The position numbers and the translations under genes were made by a program. A DNA stretch of 64,000 nt from Nocardia sp. SYP-A9097 (GTDB lineage Bacteria > Actinomycetota > Actinomycetes > Mycobacteriales > Mycobacteriaceae), in the NCBI RefSeq assembly GCF_009649815.1, contig NZ_WJIC01000001.1:620001-684000 (forward strand), in the 5' to 3' direction. Shown here in pieces: positions 51,360 to 60,129 of this stretch; position 1 is the stretch's first letter; every line of letters starts with the position of its first letter. A model generated the notes under the pieces. It did not search any database, was not told the DNA's origin, and saw nothing but the letters and a program-made list of their open reading frames with translations.

Positions 51360-52520
51360 ATGCTGGAGCCCGAACACCCTGGTCGGCGAATCGCGAAGTA
51401 CCGCAAGCTGCGTGGAATGACGCAAACCAAACTCGCCATGGCCGCGGGCGTGAGCAAGAACCGGCTGGCGAAGGTTGAGACAGGCGCCGCCGCGGCCTCT
51501 TCGGTCTGGATCGGGGCGGTGGCCAACGCGCTCGGCGTGGAAGCGGACCTGATCTACGGCATCGACAATGAACGGCCGCGCCTCGACGGCACGATTCCGG
51601 CGGTGCGCCGTGTGCTCGCGTCCACCGATCTGCTGCCGTCTCTCGAGCCGGACTCCCTCGAACAGTTGCGTCCCCTGGTCGAGCAGGTTGTGCGCTGGCG
51701 GCATGCCGCCGCGTACGCGAAGCTCACCAAGGTGCTACCCGATCTCGCCGAGCAGCTCCTGGTCGCCGGTGAGCGGGATGGTGCTCCCGCCTACGTGCTG
51801 TTGACCAGCGTGTACCGGGCGGCAAATACGCTGTCTCACAAACTCGGTCACAACGACCTATCCATGCTGGCAACCGATCGGATGGTGTGGGCCGCCGAGC
51901 GTTCCGCTGATCCCTTATTGCTGGCGACAACCCAATATGTGAAGTCCGCGGCGCTCGCCCGGATCGGAGCCACGGCACAGGCAATTCGGCTGACCGACCG
52001 CACCATCGCGGATATCGAACCCTATGCCGCCGACGACACAGCAGCAGCGGTGTTGTGTGCGCTGCACATGCGCCGTGCGGGGCTTGCCTGTCTCGCGGGT
52101 GACAGTGACACCACCGATACCCATTTCGGCGCGGCCGGTGGGCTGGCGGAGCGGGTCGGAGATCGTCAAGTGCTCGGCACGATCGTCGGGCCGACCAATC
52201 TGCGACTATGGGAACTGAATGCGGCAGTGGATCTCGGTCGCGTCGCAGAGGCCCAGAAAATCGCCAAAATAGTTCGACTGCCCGCCGAATTTCCGCGCGA
52301 ACGCAGCGCCCACTATTGGCTCGACACCGCCCGCGCACACCTGGCGGCCGGCAAACCCGACGACGCGGTGGATGCCTTGCAGGAAGCGAGATCCATTGCC
52401 CCCGAATACTTCCGCAACGCGCGTGCGGTGAAGACGACACTGGAGGCAACCGCCGAACAACAGCGCCGCGCCTCCAACGGCCTGCGCGCCCTGTCCAACT
52501 ACGCGGGTCTCAAGGACTGA
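51360..52520 (+). CDS. XRE-family regulator with TPR-like C-terminal domain
   Basis: ATG at 51360 gives 386 residues; upstream extension in frame crosses the operator and is not coding-like. Residues 8-62 form the helix-turn-helix (IAKYRKLRGMTQTKLAMAAGVSKNRLAKVETG). Residues ~90-385 are helical repeats of the TPR type (ATTQYVKSAALARIGATAQA, LDTARAHLAAGKPDDAVDAL), as in actinobacterial XRE regulators that respond to peptides or internal signals. A perfect dyad lies immediately upstream. Candidate targets are its own gene and the divergent membrane/resolvase-like pair. Confidence 0.85.
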   Translation: MLEPEHPGRRIAKYRKLRGMTQTKLAMAAGVSKNRLAKVETGAAAASSVWIGAVANALGVEADLIYGIDNERPRLDGTIPAVRRVLASTDLLPSLEPDSLEQLRPLVEQVVRWRHAAAYAKLTKVLPDLAEQLLVAGERDGAPAYVLLTSVYRAANTLSHKLGHNDLSMLATDRMVWAAERSADPLLLATTQYVKSAALARIGATAQAIRLTDRTIADIEPYAADDTAAAVLCALHMRRAGLACLAGDSDTTDTHFGAAGGLAERVGDRQVLGTIVGPTNLRLWELNAAVDLGRVAEAQKIAKIVRLPAEFPRERSAHYWLDTARAHLAAGKPDDAVDALQEARSIAPEYFRNARAVKTTLEATAEQQRRASNGLRALSNYAGLKD

Positions 52521-52838
52521 CTTCACACTCTGGCTTGCGCGCACTGTTCAAGAAGGTGAAACCGGCCTGCGCGGTCAGAGTTCGGGCTGGGAGGGCGGAT
52601 TTGCGTATCTACGCAGAGATTTTGACCGCTCAGGCCGGACCGCCCCGCAGCGGGGGCTCAGTACCAGGGTGCGATGAGCTTGTTGGGCGCGTTCGGTGCG
52701 GGCATTCTATAGGCGATGGTCCGAAACCTACTCGGGCTCAACCTGATTCGGTGAAGTTGGCGAGTTTGCACTGATCCAGAATTCCGATGGTATCGGTCGG
52801 TGGGGGCCAGTTCGCCGGCCGCGGACCCGGCTGTTGTC
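52521..52838. other. Intergenic region without recognisable gene
   Basis: 318 bp between the XRE regulator and the HAD remnant. No frame with ribosome site, no strong hairpin and no repeat was recognised. It may be further decayed sequence of the duplicated HAD gene's surroundings. Confidence 0.6.
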
Positions 52839-53011
52839 GATGCACTCGACGCAGGTTGCCGCGCACCGCCGATGCCATTCGTTCCCGGCGCGGTGAGCTG
52901 AAACAGCTCGGGTGGATCGCTCCCGATCTCACCAGCACCACATCCGCGGGAATCCTCGCGGGTGAAGAGATTCTCTGCTGGTTCCCAACGGCCGTGTCCG
53001 CGCGGGTGTAA
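52839..53011 (+). pseudogene. Decayed 3' end of a HAD hydrolase gene (copy of the 49897 gene)
   Basis: DALDA at 52839 aligns with GDGALDAEML of the HAD gene; one frame over, from 52850, LPRTADAIRSRRGELKQLGW and TSAGILAGEEILCWF align with MLRAAHAAIRPRHGELEELAW and ASGIRAGEEILDWF. About half the residues of the last ~45 match. There is one frameshift and no start, so only a fossil is left. It shows that a second Ter biosynthetic HAD gene once stood here, just before the GNAT/E1-like gene. Confidence 0.7.
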
Positions 53012-53092
53012 TCAGACTGCGGAGTTCGGCACGCGCCGGTGGCCGCGTCCAATCCAGGGTACCCAAACACGTCCTGCTAACCTTCAGCAAAC

Positions 53093-55078
53093 GTGTTTCG
53101 GTACTTGCCGATTCAGCCTTCAGATTCAACTTCCGGCACCGATCGCGTCCCACACGATCTCAAAATCCTGCACTCGGAAGGGAAATTCTGCGTGGCATTC
53201 TCCGGTGGACCTCGGACGACCCGGGACGGTTCCGTGGACGACGCCAATGCTCCTGCGCAATGGCATATTTCGGCCTTCAATGTGCCGCGGTACGGCGTCG
53301 GTCACGAGGGTCTGGTGGGTCGGGTGCGTGAACTGCGCGCCCGTATCCTCTACGACCACGGCCGACGCCCGGACTTCCGCGCCGACGACGGGTCGCTTCG
53401 CGACGACCAGGACTTGGATTACGGCGCTTGGCATTTCATCGCCAGGCGAGATCCCGACGGTGAACCGCTCGGGTATATCAGGCTCTCCACGCCCGTCACG
53501 GGCGCGCTGTTCCAGTCGCGTGTCTTCCTCGGCGACGCCGAATATCGCAGGGTGCTCGCCGCCGAGGGCGTCGAGCCGAACGTGGTCTTCGAACACAGCC
53601 GATTGGTGGTTGAGCAACGATCTCGCAAACTCGGTTTGGGTGTTCATCTGAATGCCGTCGCCATCGGCGCCGCACACCATTTGGGCGCCGAGATCATGAT
53701 CGGAACCTCGGGTACGAAGGACGGCCAGGACCGATTCCACGGCCGCTTCGGCTTCCACCCGGTACCCGGCACCCGCCGATATGTGGAGCAATACACCGAG
53801 AACGTCGTCATCCTGGTGCACCGGACCGACAGGGGCGCAGCGGAATACGCCGATCTCGTCGCCCTCTGGTCCGCGAACTTCCCCGCACTGGTCGCCGCAG
53901 TTGGGGGCGCGTGGATCTCCCAACAGGCCGAGTCCCACCCCGAGCCGCGGTCGCTGCGCACAATCCGCACCGGTGCGGGCGACTGCTGGCGTCCGATGCT
54001 GTTCGAACCCAGGTATGCCGACGACCGCGTGGCCTTCGGCGCCCTGCTCGAATCCGACGATGTCACCGAGGTCCACGACACCATCGATACGCAGCTGATC
54101 GAACTGATCCGCAGCCGCGAACCGCACCGCCGATTCACCGATATCGAATTGGCGGACAAGGTAACCGAACAGCTCGCCGGCGCCGCGCCCTGGTCGTACG
54201 GTGCGTGGGCTTGGTACCCGTGGTCGGGCCGGCTGGTGCACGTGCTGCCGCGCGAGGAGTTCCGCCTGGTGCGCACCGACCGCAATCGGGAGAAGATCCA
54301 GCGCCCGCAACAGCGCCGACTGCTCGGCCGTCGCATCGGGGTGATCGGGCTGTCGGTGGGCAGTAGCGCCGCCGTCACCCTCGCCCTGGAAGGGGTGGGC
54401 GGTGCGTTCCGGCTCGCCGACTTCGACGAACTGAGCCTGTCGAATATGAACCGGCTGCGCGCGGGCGTGCACGATATCGGGGTCGGCAAGGCGGTGCTCT
54501 GTGCCCGTCAGCTCTACGAGATCGACCCCTACCTGGATGTCGAGATCCTGCCCGAGGGTCTCACCGATGACACCATGGACAAGTTCTTCCGCGGCGGCGA
54601 GTCCCCGATCGATCTGCTCGTGGAGGAATGCGACACCCCGTACATCAAGCTCGCCGCCCGCGAGTACGCACGGGCACTGGGCATTCCGGTGCTCATGGAC
54701 TGCAATGACCGCGGCATGCTCGATATCGAGCGCTTCGATCTGGAACCGGATCGACCGTTGCTGCACGGCAGGCTCGGCGACACCCGCGCCGCCGAACTGG
54801 CGGGCCTGACCGCCGCGGCGCGCGCCGAACTCATTCTCGCCATGGTCGACGCCGAGCGCATCAGCCCGCAGCTGGCCGCGGCCTTCCCGGAAATCGGCCG
54901 CACACTGAGCAGTTGGCCGCAGCTCGCCTCCGATGTGGCGCTCGGCGGCGCGCTGGTCACCGAGGCGGCCCGGCGCATTCTTCTCGGCGAGGACTGCGAA
55001 TCGGGCAGGTTCTATGTGGACCTGGCCGAGCTGATCGCACCCGACCGCAATACCGCGGCATTCGCGGCGACCCGGTGA
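53093..55078 (+). CDS. GNAT acyltransferase-like / E1 (ThiF)-like adenylating fusion protein (Rv1355c-like)
   Basis: A 661-residue two-part protein. Residues ~60-245 resemble GNAT-type or N-acyl-amino-acid-synthase-like acyltransferases (WHFIARRDPDGEPLGYIRLS, VVFEHSRLVVEQRSRKLGLG, FGFHPVPGTRRYVEQY). Residues ~412-620 are an E1/ThiF/MoeB-like domain: IGVIGLSVGSSAAVTLAL is the ATP-binding GxxxG loop, LADFDELSLSNMNRLRAG supplies the conserved Asp, Asn and Arg, and ALGIPVLMDCNDRG follows. E1-like enzymes adenylate a C-terminal carboxylate. Layout recalls mycobacterial Rv1355c, without a nitroreductase-like C terminus. The 4-bp overlap with the KAS III-like gene implies that the two act together, perhaps making an acylated amino-acid-like metabolite. 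Confidence 0.7.
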   Translation: MFRYLPIQPSDSTSGTDRVPHDLKILHSEGKFCVAFSGGPRTTRDGSVDDANAPAQWHISAFNVPRYGVGHEGLVGRVRELRARILYDHGRRPDFRADDGSLRDDQDLDYGAWHFIARRDPDGEPLGYIRLSTPVTGALFQSRVFLGDAEYRRVLAAEGVEPNVVFEHSRLVVEQRSRKLGLGVHLNAVAIGAAHHLGAEIMIGTSGTKDGQDRFHGRFGFHPVPGTRRYVEQYTENVVILVHRTDRGAAEYADLVALWSANFPALVAAVGGAWISQQAESHPEPRSLRTIRTGAGDCWRPMLFEPRYADDRVAFGALLESDDVTEVHDTIDTQLIELIRSREPHRRFTDIELADKVTEQLAGAAPWSYGAWAWYPWSGRLVHVLPREEFRLVRTDRNREKIQRPQQRRLLGRRIGVIGLSVGSSAAVTLALEGVGGAFRLADFDELSLSNMNRLRAGVHDIGVGKAVLCARQLYEIDPYLDVEILPEGLTDDTMDKFFRGGESPIDLLVEECDTPYIKLAAREYARALGIPVLMDCNDRGMLDIERFDLEPDRPLLHGRLGDTRAAELAGLTAAARAELILAMVDAERISPQLAAAFPEIGRTLSSWPQLASDVALGGALVTEAARRILLGEDCESGRFYVDLAELIAPDRNTAAFAATR

Positions 55079-56106
55079 ACGGGCTGGAGGAGGCGGTCGG
55101 TAACTGTGCGGTCGATGTCCGCATGGCCATCCCGATTACGGTGGTGGGCAGTGGAATTCACCTGCCGGAGACCGTCGTCACCAACGGGCAGCTGACCGAG
55201 ACACTCGATACCACCGACGAATGGATTGTCCGTCGGACGGGTATCCGCGAACGGCGGAGACTGGCCCCCGATCAAGCGGTCTCGGATATGTGTGTCGCCG
55301 CGGCTCGCCCGGCGCTGCTCGATGCCGGGCTCGCGGCGAGCGATCTCGATGCCGTCATCGTGGCGTCCTATACCGGCGATCAGCCCCTGCCGTCCACCGC
55401 GCTGATCGTCAAGGCACAACTCGGCGCGGAACGGGCACTGCCGCTGGACGTCACCCAGGCGGCGTGCGCCAATGGGCTGCAAGCGATTCTGCTCGCGGCA
55501 CATCTGCTGAAGGTGTCGGCGCGCGCGGTGCTGGTGATCGCCGCGGACTGCGCGTCCCGGGTCACCGATCCACGCGAGCGGACGACCGGCGTGTTCTTCG
55601 GTGATGCCGCCGGAGCCGTCGTCCTCACCCGTGGGGCCGCATCCGGGGCGGGCCTGCTCTCCTGGGACTTCGGCTCGAAACTCTCCTATGACGTGGAGAT
55701 TCCGGCGGGCGGATCTCGCCTGCCGACCAGTGCGGACACCGTCGCGGATCGCACGCACTACCTGAAGATGGACGGCCGCGCCGTCTGGGAGACCGCGACA
55801 AGCCGTCTCCCACACAGTATTCGAACCGCCGTCGACCGCGCCGGGTTGACGGTGGCCGAGATCGACCACTTCTTCCTGCACCAGGCCAACCTGAATATTC
55901 TCAACGCGGCCATGGCGGAACTCGGAGTGCCGATGGATCGAGCCCCCGTCACCCTCGACCGGCTCGGCAATACCGGCTCGGCCGGAGTCTTCACCGCGCT
56001 GCATCAAGCCCGCACCGAGCATCGGGTCGGCGCGGGCGATACCTATCTACTCTCCGCCATCGGTGCCGGATTCCAGTGGGGCACACTGTGTTTCCGGCAC
56101 TCCTGA
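55075..56106 (+). CDS. Beta-ketoacyl-ACP synthase III-like (FabH family) enzyme
   Basis: GTG at 55075, overlapping the previous stop, gives 343 residues; ATG at 55123 is an alternative closer to the usual FabH start (IPITVVGSGIHLPETVV). The Cys-His-Asn triad is intact: Cys131 in TQAACANGLQ, His269 in FLHQANLN, Asn299 in RLGNTGSAG. TTDEWIVRRTGIRERR is the FabH signature for CoA recognition. The family condenses an acyl-CoA starter with malonyl-ACP, or forms esters or amides in natural-product pathways. No other fatty-acid-synthase gene is near, so a specialised role with the GNAT/E1-like partner is more likely than housekeeping. Confidence 0.8.
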   Translation: MNGLEEAVGNCAVDVRMAIPITVVGSGIHLPETVVTNGQLTETLDTTDEWIVRRTGIRERRRLAPDQAVSDMCVAAARPALLDAGLAASDLDAVIVASYTGDQPLPSTALIVKAQLGAERALPLDVTQAACANGLQAILLAAHLLKVSARAVLVIAADCASRVTDPRERTTGVFFGDAAGAVVLTRGAASGAGLLSWDFGSKLSYDVEIPAGGSRLPTSADTVADRTHYLKMDGRAVWETATSRLPHSIRTAVDRAGLTVAEIDHFFLHQANLNILNAAMAELGVPMDRAPVTLDRLGNTGSAGVFTALHQARTEHRVGAGDTYLLSAIGAGFQWGTLCFRHS

Positions 56107-56116
56107 CGGAATCGAT

Positions 56117-56869
56117 TCAGCGCCAGGGGCCGAACAGGCCATCGGCGTATTCGGTGAGCGCGTTCTGCAGGAAGGGTCCGAAACTCACTCGGGCAACACC
56201 CAATTCGGCGAAGTAGGCGCGCCCACCCTGATCGGGAATCCCGATCGAGTTGATCGGCAACGGCAGTTCACCGGTGAGGCGGCGCAGCACCTCGGGCTCG
56301 TGCCGCCCCACCGGATACAGCACATCGGCCCCGGCCGCGGCGGCCAGCCGCAACCGCTCGAGCGCACTGTCGAGCCGTTCGGCCGGGGTTCCGGTATCGG
56401 GCCGCAGGAACACATCGGTGCGGGCGTTCACCACGAAGTGCACGCCCGCCGCATCCGCGGCCGACCGCAATTCTCCCACCAGATCCGCATGCTCCTGCGG
56501 CTCCCGCAGTCGCCCGCCCTCACTGTGCACGGTGTCCTCGATATTGAGCCCCACCGCCCCGGCCTCGAGGAGCCCCTCGATGAGGGTGGCCGGCTTCTGC
56601 GCATACCCGGATTCGATATCCACCGACACCGGAATGCTCACGGCGGCAGTGATTTCCCGAATCCGAGCGGTCACCTCGGGAAAGGTCATCCCTTCCCGAT
56701 CCTGCTTCCCGAGCGAATTGGCCAGCGGATGGCTCCCGACAGTGATCCCCGCGAACCCGGCCTCCTGCACCAGCTTCGCCGACCAGGCATCCCAAACGGT
56801 CGGCAGAATCACCGGATTCCCCGGCTGATGCAGAGCGAGAAACGTGTCAGCTTGTTCCTTCAGCGTCAT
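56117..56869 (-). CDS. Isocitrate lyase/PEP mutase superfamily protein
   Basis: ATG at 56869 gives 250 residues; the much longer open frame upstream is an antisense reading of the dha operon. LPTVWDAWSAKLVQEAGFAGI, VSVDIESGYAQ (metal-binding Asp pair), GLNIEDTVHSEGG and FVVNARTDVFLR match the PEP mutase/oxaloacetate-hydrolase-like branch. Members cleave C-C or C-P bonds next to a carboxylate. The usual KKCGH-type loop of true isocitrate lyases is absent, and the loop here (ANSLGKQDREGMTF) resembles carboxyphosphonoenolpyruvate or unknown-substrate enzymes. It lies 56 bp after dhaM on the same strand and may be read with that operon. Confidence 0.8.
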   Translation of the reverse strand: MTLKEQADTFLALHQPGNPVILPTVWDAWSAKLVQEAGFAGITVGSHPLANSLGKQDREGMTFPEVTARIREITAAVSIPVSVDIESGYAQKPATLIEGLLEAGAVGLNIEDTVHSEGGRLREPQEHADLVGELRSAADAAGVHFVVNARTDVFLRPDTGTPAERLDSALERLRLAAAAGADVLYPVGRHEPEVLRRLTGELPLPINSIGIPDQGGRAYFAELGVARVSFGPFLQNALTEYADGLFGPWR

Positions 56870-56925
56870 CCCTCGATCCTGCTCCTCCCATCCGATCCGC
56901 GAAACGCGGGGGGCTTTCGGCCCGG

Positions 56926-57663
56926 CTAGGTAGGCCCCGGGTAACTGCCGCCTCTGACCGATGAACGCACCACCTCGGTCGCGTCGGTCGCGTCGGGACC
57001 GAACGCGGTTACCTCCAACTGCTGGCCCGGAAGGATATTGAGGGTCAGCAGCCGGGTGAGGCTGTCCGCCGGTATCGGTCCCGCCCCGGTTGTGGCATTG
57101 CGGAGCTCGATGTGGGCGTCCAGATCGCGCAGGGCCGCAACGAGTTCGGCGGCGGGGCGGGCGTGTAGGCCGTGTGGGTTGGTGACTTCGAAGATCGAGA
57201 CGGTGTGCCGGCCGGTTGTGTGTTGCGTTGTGAGGGGAGGTGGTTCGGCTGGGGGTGTGTGCTCGTCGCCCAGTTGGGCGCGTTTGGCGTCGAGGGCCTT
57301 TTCTGCTTCCCGGGCGACCTCTTCCAGGTCTGTGCCGGCGCCGGCTGTTGCCAGGGCGGCTATCAGGCCCTCGATGAACGGGGCGGCGCAGAGGCGCACG
57401 CGGACTGGGGATTCCAGGAGTTCCAGGGCGGTTTCGGCGGAGAGTATGGCGCTGCCGAGGTCCATGAGGACCAGGACGCCGTCGCCGCTGTCGGCGGCGG
57501 TGATGGCCTCCGCTACCGCGACCGCGTCGGTGCCGAGGGTGTTTTCGTATGAGCCCGCGGCCATTTCGATGTGGACCGGCTGGGTGGGGAGGAGTTCGGT
57601 GGCCAGGGCTATGGCGGCTCTGGCGAGGGGGCGGCTGTGGGAGACGACCACCAGGCCGATCAT
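56926..57663 (-). CDS. dhaM: Dihydroxyacetone kinase phosphotransferase subunit DhaM (EIIA-HPr fusion)
   Basis: A 245-residue protein. Residues 1-~130 are a mannose-type EIIA domain with the phospho-accepting His9 in VVVSHSRPLA and LVLMDLGSAILSAE. After a Pro-rich linker, residues ~153-240 are an HPr domain with His167 in NPHGLHARPAAEL. DhaM passes phosphate from PEP via EI and HPr to the ADP bound in DhaL. No enzyme I domain is fused here, unlike in E. coli, so EI must come from elsewhere. It overlaps dhaL by 4 bp. Confidence 0.92.
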   Translation of the reverse strand: MIGLVVVSHSRPLARAAIALATELLPTQPVHIEMAAGSYENTLGTDAVAVAEAITAADSGDGVLVLMDLGSAILSAETALELLESPVRVRLCAAPFIEGLIAALATAGAGTDLEEVAREAEKALDAKRAQLGDEHTPPAEPPPLTTQHTTGRHTVSIFEVTNPHGLHARPAAELVAALRDLDAHIELRNATTGAGPIPADSLTRLLTLNILPGQQLEVTAFGPDATDATEVVRSSVRGGSYPGPT

Positions 57664-58274
57664 CGCAGGGCCTGCCGGGCGGCGCGGACCAGGAGGGCGG
57701 CGCTGGTCGCGCCGGGATCCTGGTGTCCCGCACTGCGTTCGCCCAAGTAGGAGGCTCGGCCCTTGCGTGCGATGAGGGGAGTGGTCGCGTCTCGGCCGGA
57801 TTCTGCGGCCAGCGACGCCGCCTCGAATGCCTCGGTCTCGGAACTGCCTGCGGCTACCTGTTTGTCGAGTGCTTCGGCAGCGGGGATCAAGGCATCGACC
57901 ATCGTCTTGTCGCCGGGCTCGGCTTTACCGCGTGCGATCACACCCTCCAGCCCGGCACGGAATGCGCGCGCGAAATCGACTGTGCCCGAACCGCTGTCGA
58001 TTGCGGCGCCGAAGCGCAGGAAGAAGGTGCCGTACAGCGGACCGCTCGCACCACCGATGGTGCGGATCAGCACCATGGCGGTCTGCTTGTACACCTCGGC
58101 CGGACTGTCCGGGGCCGAATCATCCAGTGCCGCGACCGCTGCGGCCATTCCGCGTCGCATATTGGTGCCGTGGTCGGCATCGCCGATCGCCGCGTCGAGG
58201 GCGGTCAGTTCGTCGGCGTGCGTATCGATCAGCGCCGCGAAGTCTCGTATCCAGGCCGCCGCGTCGACCGTCAT
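57660..58274 (-). CDS. dhaL: Dihydroxyacetone kinase ADP-binding subunit DhaL
   Basis: ATG at 58274 gives 204 residues; it overlaps the dhaK stop by one base (TGATG). ALDAAIGDADHGTNMRRGM carries the Mg2+-binding aspartates of the DAK2 domain, and GGASGPLYGTFFLRFG and DPGATSAALL are nucleotide-contacting loops. DhaL holds a permanently bound ADP that is rephosphorylated by DhaM and passes phosphate to dihydroxyacetone on DhaK. All three subunits are adjacent, so the enzyme is PEP-dependent rather than ATP-dependent. Confidence 0.93.
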   Translation of the reverse strand: MTVDAAAWIRDFAALIDTHADELTALDAAIGDADHGTNMRRGMAAAVAALDDSAPDSPAEVYKQTAMVLIRTIGGASGPLYGTFFLRFGAAIDSGSGTVDFARAFRAGLEGVIARGKAEPGDKTMVDALIPAAEALDKQVAAGSSETEAFEAASLAAESGRDATTPLIARKGRASYLGERSAGHQDPGATSAALLVRAARQALR

Positions 58275-59275
58275 CACATGCCCCACCGCAGGGCGGGAGT
58301 CCGGACGGGTGCGTCCCACAGCGCGGTGAGCTCCTCGTCCAGGCGGGTCAGGGTCACCGAGCAACCCGCCATATCGAGTGAGGTGATGTACGAACCCACC
58401 AGGGAGCGTTCGATTTCCACGCCGTGCCCGCGCAACAGTCGCGCTACCTCGTCGAACATGAGGTACAGCTCGATCAGCGGTGTCCCGCCCATCCCGTTCA
58501 GGAAGCAGAGCACGCGATCGCCCCGGGTGAAGGGCAGGTCGGTGAGGATCGGTTCGACGAGCATGGCGGCGATCTCGCGGGCGGGGGCCAGGGGTACGCG
58601 GCGGCGGCCGGGTTCGCCGTGGATGCCTATGCCGATCTCCATCTCGTCGTCACCGAGTTCGAAGGTGGGGTGGCCGACGGCGGGGACGGTGCCGGAGGTC
58701 AAAGCCATTCCGATACTGCGTGATTCGACGCTCACGCGGGTGGCGATGCCCGCGACCGCGGCGAGTGGACGGCCGGATTCGGCGGCGGCCCCGGCCATCT
58801 TCTCCAGAATCACGGTGGCTCCCACGCCCCGCCGCCCGGCGGTGTACAGGCTGTCCCGCACGGCGATATCGTCGTTCACCACGACGGAGCGGATCTGCGT
58901 CCCGGTCTCCGCGGCGGCGAGTTCGGCCGCCATGTCGAAGTTCATGACATCGCCGGTGTAGTTCTTCACGATGTGCAGCACACCCGCCCCGGCGTCGACG
59001 GCACTGGTGGCGGCCAGGATCTGGTCCGGCACGGGGGAGGTGAAGATCTCTCCGGCACAGGCGGCGTCGAGCATGCCGTGGCCGACGAATCCGGCGTGCA
59101 GGGGTTCGTGCCCGGAGCCGCCACCGGAGACCAGACCCACTTTGCCGGGTACGGGCGCGTCGCCCCGAACGACCACCCGGTGCTTGGCATCCACCCGCAA
59201 ATCGGGGTGCGCGGCGGCCATACCCGCCAATGCCGCGTCGACCACATCCGCCGGATCATTGATCAGCTTCTTCAC
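58274..59275 (-). CDS. dhaK: Dihydroxyacetone kinase substrate-binding subunit DhaK
   Basis: A 333-residue protein. The substrate-binding histidine is His219 in IGIHGEPG, which forms a hemiaminal with dihydroxyacetone; [17 protein letters not shown] holds the other active-site residues, and [13 protein letters not shown] is also conserved. Full length relative to E. coli DhaK. It is the first gene of dhaKLM, which turns dihydroxyacetone into dihydroxyacetone phosphate for glycolysis. No DhaR-type activator is adjacent. Confidence 0.94.
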   Translation of the reverse strand: MKKLINDPADVVDAALAGMAAAHPDLRVDAKHRVVVRGDAPVPGKVGLVSGGGSGHEPLHAGFVGHGMLDAACAGEIFTSPVPDQILAATSAVDAGAGVLHIVKNYTGDVMNFDMAAELAAAETGTQIRSVVVNDDIAVRDSLYTAGRRGVGATVILEKMAGAAAESGRPLAAVAGIATRVSVESRSIGMALTSGTVPAVGHPTFELGDDEMEIGIGIHGEPGRRRVPLAPAREIAAMLVEPILTDLPFTRGDRVLCFLNGMGGTPLIELYLMFDEVARLLRGHGVEIERSLVGSYITSLDMAGCSVTLTRLDEELTALWDAPVRTPALRWGM

Positions 59276-59320
59276 CGAATCATCTCCTCGGAAGGCAGTT
59301 TCGGAGCTCTCGACCCGACG

Positions 59321-60049
59321 TTACGCGTCGTCTTCCAGCGTGCGCGCCAATTCGATATCGGTGACCAACTGCACCATGAGATCCCGTAATTCGGAGTCGG
59401 GCAGGTGGTGGGCGGCGAATTCGAAGGGCTCGGAGACATCCAGCCCGCCCTTGGTGGCCTCCAGGATCACCCACGGGATACCGACCTCGGCCACGCCGAG
59501 CCGGTCGCGCACGAGATCGGTGGTGTCGTCGATCAATCCGCTGCGGGCGGCGACGGCGGCGGTCATCTGTTCGTCGAGTTCGACCCGTCTCGCCTCCAGC
59601 GCACCCAGATCCGCGCCGATCTCCTGCGAGACGGTGGTCCGCACCGAGCCGTCGTCGAACACCTGGAATCCCTCATTGACAGCCGTTGTGCCGAGCGCGA
59701 TCTCGGCCTCGGCGAGATCGGGCAGGGTACGGAGGCAGTCCAGCACCGCGTCCAGGGCCACGACCAGGCGATCACGAATATCGCGGCGGTGCACCAACTC
59801 CTGTTCGGCGTTCTCGCGTTCGGTGAGCACCTGTTCGACGGCACGCCCGATCTGGAACGCCATGGCGGTGGATTCCGGCGCCCAGCCGCCCTGCGGCACG
59901 AACTCACCCTCGCCCGGAGTAATGGTGTCCAGGAAGCCGTTCACGGCGTCGAGGAGGTCCTCGAGCTGCGACCGGGACACGGCGGGATGCCGGAAGGCAC
60001 GCAAATACTGGTCGTGCGCTTCCGCGGGTTCTACCTCACCGTCGCTCAC
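59321..60049 (-). CDS. Actinobacterial protein of unknown function in Ter region
   Basis: A 242-residue soluble, helix-rich and acidic protein. AVEQVLTERENAEQELVHRRD suggests a coiled coil near residue 75-95; VFDDGSVRTTVSQEIGADLG and EARRVELDEQMTAAVAARSG follow. There is no signal peptide, membrane helix or catalytic motif. It follows the AIM24 genes by 80 bp on the same strand and is 45 bp before dhaK. Coiled-coil partners often accompany Ter genes, so a role in that system is possible but not shown. Confidence 0.55.
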   Translation of the reverse strand: MSDGEVEPAEAHDQYLRAFRHPAVSRSQLEDLLDAVNGFLDTITPGEGEFVPQGGWAPESTAMAFQIGRAVEQVLTERENAEQELVHRRDIRDRLVVALDAVLDCLRTLPDLAEAEIALGTTAVNEGFQVFDDGSVRTTVSQEIGADLGALEARRVELDEQMTAAVAARSGLIDDTTDLVRDRLGVAEVGIPWVILEATKGGLDVSEPFEFAAHHLPDSELRDLMVQLVTDIELARTLEDDA

Positions 60050-60129
60050 CCGACCGATCCTGCCACGGGTGCGCGGCGCCGCGTTGCAATGGCAGCAAAC
60101 CTCTGGCGTGCCCTGTTCAGTGTGGGCAC

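Noticed and set aside
57172..57552. Plus-strand open frame over dhaM
   Set aside because: Antisense to a well-supported EIIA-HPr protein within a coupled operon.
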